Positions 5,533-8,225 of a stretch of DNA of 8,225 nt are shown piece after piece. Made by a program: the position numbers and the translations under genes. The notes below the pieces were generated by a model that saw nothing but the letters and a program-made list of their open reading frames with translations, searched no databases and was not told the DNA's origin. The DNA is from Thermoplasmatales archaeon (GTDB lineage: Archaea; Thermoplasmatota; E2; UBA202; DSCA01), in assembly GCA_011049295.1 (NCBI GenBank), contig DSCA01000166.1:1-8225 (forward strand), written 5' to 3'. Position 1 is the first letter of the stretch, and each line of letters starts with the position of its first letter.

Positions 5533-6440
5533 ACGCTCGCCTCTCCCGGGTCTCCGTCATGGGGCCCGGTCTGCTCCTCTCCGTGGCGGGAGGCCAGGTA
5601 GATGCCCAGCAGGATGAAGCAGCCCCCGGCCAGGGTATAGAGGGTGGGCACCTGGCGAATCCAGGGGATGGCCAGGGCCAGCAGCGAGGAGCCCAGGGGC
5701 TCGCCCAGCAGGGACACCGAGGCCACCCCGGCCCGCACGTATTTCAGCGACCAGTTGTACAGGGTGTGCCCCAGGATGCCCGGCCCCAGAGCCATGAGCA
5801 TGATGAGGCCCAGGTCCCAGCCATGCATGCTCGCCAGCGGCGCCCGGAAGGCCAGGCACAGGGTCAGCAGCACCGCCGCCGCCACGCCGTAAACGGTAAT
5901 GGCATAGGCGGGAGTGGACACCGTGCGCCGCATGCTCCGTCCCCCCAGGATATATATGCCGGCCGCCGCTCCCCCCAGCATGGCCAGCAGGTTTCCCTTC
6001 AGGGTGGCCGCCTCCAGCCCGTAGTTGCCCAGCACCAGGATGCTCACCCCCAGCAGGGAGAGGCCGATGCCCGCCGCGTTGACGCCGGTGTAGCGCTCCT
6101 TGAGCACGGCGGCGGCCAGAGGGGTGACCAGCACCGGATGGGCGGTGACCAGAATCACCGAGCTGGCCACCGAGGTGTACTCCAGTGAGGTTATCCAGAA
6201 GGCAAAGTGCCCGGCCTGCACCACCCCGATGCCCGTCATCAGGTACACCCGGGATCGGGGAAGCGACGCCAGCTCAGCTCGATACCGGGGCATGAGCAAA
6301 AAAGGCAGCAGCAGGAGGGTGGTAAAAAGCAAGCGGTAAAAGGCGATGGTCAGGGGGGCGGTGTCCGTGGACACGATGAGCACGGCGGCGAAGGACACGG
6401 AGGCGATGGCCACAATCAGCCCCAGGTAGTATTTTTTCAC
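5526..6440 (-). CDS. EamA/DMT-superfamily transporter, ten TM helices
   Basis: Drug/metabolite-transporter superfamily membrane protein with two EamA repeats of about five helices each. From GTG 6440 it has 304 residues, the usual length. The end of repeat 1 carries the signature AHPVLVTPLAAAVLKERYTG; repeat 2 has SLLGEPLGSSLLALAI followed by TLAGGCFILLGIYLASR. Hydrophobic segments begin at the N-terminus (YYLGLIVAIASVSFAAVLIV). The last 20 or so residues are polar and acidic, probably cytoplasmic. Family members export or import amino acids, metabolites or nucleotide sugars; the substrate cannot be told here. The start is uncertain: TTG 6449 would add three residues, GTG 6440 is preferred, and a stop lies just upstream in frame. 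No Shine-Dalgarno site precedes either, and only an A-rich stretch (6461-6475) could serve as promoter. It may be co-transcribed with the epimerase gene, but that gene has its own TATA box. Confidence 0.93.
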   Translation of the reverse strand: MKKYYLGLIVAIASVSFAAVLIVSTDTAPLTIAFYRLLFTTLLLLPFLLMPRYRAELASLPRSRVYLMTGIGVVQAGHFAFWITSLEYTSVASSVILVTAHPVLVTPLAAAVLKERYTGVNAAGIGLSLLGVSILVLGNYGLEAATLKGNLLAMLGGAAAGIYILGGRSMRRTVSTPAYAITVYGVAAAVLLTLCLAFRAPLASMHGWDLGLIMLMALGPGILGHTLYNWSLKYVRAGVASVSLLGEPLGSSLLALAIPWIRQVPTLYTLAGGCFILLGIYLASRHGEEQTGPHDGDPGEASVL

Positions 6441-6482
6441 TGATGTCAATGGCGTACCGATTTTTGTGTTTTTCTGTCGGTC

Positions 6483-6644
6483 CTAGTCCTCCGGGCTGTC
6501 CAGCATCCGGCTGGCCTTCCTAGCGGTAGCCAAGCTGTTTGACAGCGACCTTACAGGACGGGAGAAGGGGGAATTAGTAGGAACGACCTCGGCTAGTAAT
6601 AAGGGATCCTTGCAGCATACGCTGGATGGGTTTTGCTGGAATGT
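6483..6644 (-). pseudogene. Possible 3' remnant of a decapitated gene (weak)
   Basis: Directly behind the C25 stop, and in the same frame, 53 codons stay open until TAG at 6485-6483. The first 15 or so look like non-coding AT-leaning sequence. The last 22 (LSNSLATARKASRMLDSPED) have GC-rich third positions like the native genes. No usable start codon lies before the final dozen codons, so this is not a standalone gene. It could be the surviving tail of a native gene whose front was lost when the AT-rich peptidase block arrived, an old C-terminal extension of the peptidase, or chance, since a 53-codon opening is not rare at this GC. The rest of the 6450-6644 gap holds a small hairpin (GCTGT-TTG-ACAGC, 6534-6546) and nothing else I can support. 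Confidence 0.22.
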
Positions 6645-8066
6645 TTATGGGTATCCACCGATTTTAAGACTAGGATCGCCAAGCAAAACAAACCCATGAA
6701 TGGTGGCCGTGTTCCACGGTTGCCATACACTGCCAATGTCACCGAATTTATCAATGTAATTATGCAAGGAGTATCCCCAGCAGTCTCCCAGATGTTGCTT
6801 TCCTTCAACCCCGTATGCGTAAAACACCATGGGCTCAAGTACCCCCATGCCAATCTCAAGAATATCTGGTTCTTCTATGCCGTCATTATCTAGATCTCCA
6901 GTTTCTCCGAATCCAAAGAAAGGTGGCACCGTGTATCCAATAGCTGCTACACCTCCTCCGTCGATACTGCGAACAAATCCCCAGCTGATAGTGTACAACG
7001 CCGGGAAGTATTTGGCATACCAGGGTGGGTCCACCAGTTGTTCCGGACGATCAAAAACCGCGATATTAAATTGAGCGGTGCGACAACCACCAATGACCAC
7101 AATAGGATATTCAGTATTGGAAAAAAACGGGAGATCCCATATGCCAAGCCCACGCTCAAATGCGTCATACTGACCAGGTTTATAGACGCTCACATATGTC
7201 ATCCAGCAGTGACCATCCAAATGCATAAAGGAAGCACCTTCACCCAATGCTGCTTTAATATTATCGGGGTTGACATCGGTTTCTGAGGCATAGACACGTA
7301 CTGGTTCGTACCCCGCCAGAAACTCAGCTGTCTGGTCAGTAATCAGTTCTCCTTCCACGTAGTTCTGTTGGTCTTCAAATATATCTCCGCTAACCAATAC
7401 AACCTTGTTTGAGTGCATGAGGGTGTTTTCATAGGTTATCGTTTTATCTATGACGGTTCGCAGGTCGATGAGACTTCGGCATGCCCATCTTCCCAGAAAT
7501 ACGTCTGGATAGAGATCCATGTCATCGTTTCTGGTACCGAATAAATCATCTTCATTGGTGTCCCACGACTGGAATATACCAGTATCGTCATAAATATCTG
7601 CAAAGTAGAGGTCACCAAGATTTTGTACGTCATTCCACAATTTTTCGCCCACATATCTCACCGGGCAAAACCATTGCTCATCCATACCAGGCCTACGCCC
7701 TCCCACAAGCAACACGTATGTAACATTCCAGGTATCCAAGGCGTTTTTTATGAAATACTTTATTTTTTCAGCCTCGTCTCTGCCCTCTGTACTAAAATAG
7801 TCACCGTTATATATCTCATCTATCCCAATCAACTGGGTTCTCATTCCATAATTTTCTTTATGTTGTTGGAATGGTTCGAGTTCATTTTTCCACTCGTCTG
7901 GAACTATGACTAATAGATTATATGAATCCATGGCAGATGCTATTTTAGCATATACTTCAGGATTATGTTCAGAGGGAAACAGATGGTTACGGTTCTCCCC
8001 CGTAATGGCAGGCACTGTACCCATCATAAATATACAAATACATACAAGTGCGAGTGTTTTACTCAT
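6645..8066 (-). CDS. Exported C25 (gingipain-like) cysteine peptidase family protein, 473 aa
   Basis: Residues 1-22 form a signal peptide (MSKTLALVCICIFMMGTVPA), so the protein acts outside the membrane. The body matches the peptidase C25 layout: WNVTYVLLVGG near 113-123, DLYFADIYDD near 152-161, SWDTNEDDLFG, DVFLGRWACRS near 188-198, then KTITYENT. The proposed catalytic dyad is H286 in HLDGHCW, where gingipains have GHG, and C328 in VVIGGCRTAQFN. VAAIGYT and the ending FVLLGDPSLKIGGY are usual for archaeal and bacterial members. A calcium-loop-like DLDNDG lies at 391-396. No C-terminal anchor or Ig-like extension follows, so it is a bare catalytic domain, secreted or perhaps shortened. ATG 8066 is fixed by a strong Shine-Dalgarno site. 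The gene is far more AT-rich than its neighbours, suggesting transfer. Peptidase activity is inferred from the family. Confidence 0.88.
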   Translation of the reverse strand: MSKTLALVCICIFMMGTVPAITGENRNHLFPSEHNPEVYAKIASAMDSYNLLVIVPDEWKNELEPFQQHKENYGMRTQLIGIDEIYNGDYFSTEGRDEAEKIKYFIKNALDTWNVTYVLLVGGRRPGMDEQWFCPVRYVGEKLWNDVQNLGDLYFADIYDDTGIFQSWDTNEDDLFGTRNDDMDLYPDVFLGRWACRSLIDLRTVIDKTITYENTLMHSNKVVLVSGDIFEDQQNYVEGELITDQTAEFLAGYEPVRVYASETDVNPDNIKAALGEGASFMHLDGHCWMTYVSVYKPGQYDAFERGLGIWDLPFFSNTEYPIVVIGGCRTAQFNIAVFDRPEQLVDPPWYAKYFPALYTISWGFVRSIDGGGVAAIGYTVPPFFGFGETGDLDNDGIEEPDILEIGMGVLEPMVFYAYGVEGKQHLGDCWGYSLHNYIDKFGDIGSVWQPWNTATIHGFVLLGDPSLKIGGYP

Positions 8067-8071
8067 TTTTT

Positions 8072-8078
8072 ACCTCCC
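8072..8078 (-). promoter_or_regulatory. Shine-Dalgarno site of the C25 peptidase gene
   Basis: GGGAGGT on the minus strand sits 5 nt (AAAAA) before ATG 8066. It is a strong ribosome binding site and fixes the start. Confidence 0.8.
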
Positions 8079-8099
8079 AAATAAATAACGATAAGTTTC

Positions 8100-8107
8100 T
8101 TTTATAC
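8100..8107 (-). promoter_or_regulatory. Proximal TATA box of the C25 peptidase gene
   Basis: GTATAAAA on the minus strand is centred about 37 nt before ATG 8066. It predicts a transcript start near 8078 and a leader of about 12 nt that just includes the Shine-Dalgarno site. Confidence 0.65.
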
Positions 8108-8145
8108 TTTGTTGTTTCGTAACTAGGACCTATCTTTCCTTGGCA

Positions 8146-8153
8146 TTTTATAC
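8146..8153 (-). promoter_or_regulatory. Second, distal TATA-like box
   Basis: An identical GTATAAAA occurs 46 bp further upstream of the C25 gene. It could drive a second, longer transcript, or a promoter for something unseen. It lies 7 bp from the inverted repeat at 8161-8190. Confidence 0.4.
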
Positions 8154-8160
8154 AATGTAC

Positions 8161-8190
8161 TTTCAAAAATTGCAACGTAAATTTTTGAAA
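8161..8190. repeat. Perfect 11-bp inverted repeat with 8-bp spacer
   Basis: The arms TTTCAAAAATT (8161-8171) and AATTTTTGAAA (8180-8190) are exact reverse complements around GCAACGTA. The repeat could be an operator just upstream of the distal TATA box of the C25 gene, or an AT-rich hairpin ending a transcript that enters from the right. Nothing in the remaining 35 bp to the window edge can be assigned. Confidence 0.7.
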
Positions 8191-8225
8191 ACCTCTTCTA
8201 AAAAACTGGCGTTCCCTGGCGAGAA

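Noticed and set aside
6534..6546. Hairpin GCTGT-TTG-ACAGC as a terminator or small RNA
   Set aside because: Only five pairs, no U-rich tail, and no gene ends there.
8206..8221. Direct repeat CTGGCG 10 bp apart at the right edge
   Set aside because: Two short copies at the window boundary are not distinguishable from chance; no CRISPR-like spacing or further copies.
1..8225. A hidden multi-gene defence, mobile or biosynthetic system
   Set aside because: No transposase, integrase, nuclease, toxin-antitoxin pair, CRISPR repeat or clustered pathway genes are visible; the neighbours are functionally mixed and most are familiar families.

Overview
This looks like a compact, GC-rich archaeal chromosome segment, most likely euryarchaeal and perhaps Thermoplasmatota-like. 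The lineage is inference. The evidence is an archaeal-type Elp3, a UbiA prenyltransferase, an archaeal tRNA-Pro without an encoded CCA, TATA-box promoters about 22-27 nt upstream of start codons (leaderless style), and Shine-Dalgarno sites matching the usual archaeal 16S tail on two genes. TAG is an ordinary stop here (truA and the epimerase gene), so nothing suggests pyrrolysine recoding.

Layout, left to right. The 3' part of elp3 runs in from the left edge (+) and converges after 19 bp on a UbiA-family membrane prenyltransferase gene (-). Next on the minus strand come a gene for an unrecognised exported protein and truA. A 42-bp divergent promoter region separates truA from a 57-codon Trm112-like zinc-ribbon gene (+, 4299-4472). 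That small gene ends exactly where a tRNA-Pro(GGG) gene on the other strand ends. Still on the minus strand follow an extended-SDR epimerase/dehydratase and a ten-helix EamA (DMT) transporter. After about 200 bp of mixed-composition DNA comes a gene for an exported C25 (gingipain-like) cysteine peptidase, followed by an upstream region holding tandem TATA boxes and an 11-bp inverted repeat at the right edge.

Elp3, TruA, Trm112 and tRNA-Pro form a loose tRNA and tRNA-modification neighbourhood. The other genes concern lipid or isoprenoid chemistry, nucleotide-sugar-like redox chemistry, transport and secretion, with no sign of one shared pathway. Although most genes point the same way, this does not look like a single operon: several genes have their own TATA-like box, and repeatedly that box overlaps the stop codon of the gene before it. 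The two exported-protein genes have Shine-Dalgarno leaders, while the cytoplasmic and membrane genes whose starts can be judged appear leaderless.

The C25 gene and its upstream region are clearly AT-richer than the rest (hand-counted 60-base samples: 40-42% GC within it, 62-67% in elp3 and eamA). This suggests horizontal acquisition or a different selective history. I see no CRISPR array, transposase, integrase or defence system, and no convincing undescribed multi-gene system. The best leads are the stop-codon promoters, the tRNA/trm112 abutment, the AT-rich peptidase block with a possible gene remnant beside it, and the unknown exported protein. No stretch over 300 bp lacks a gene.
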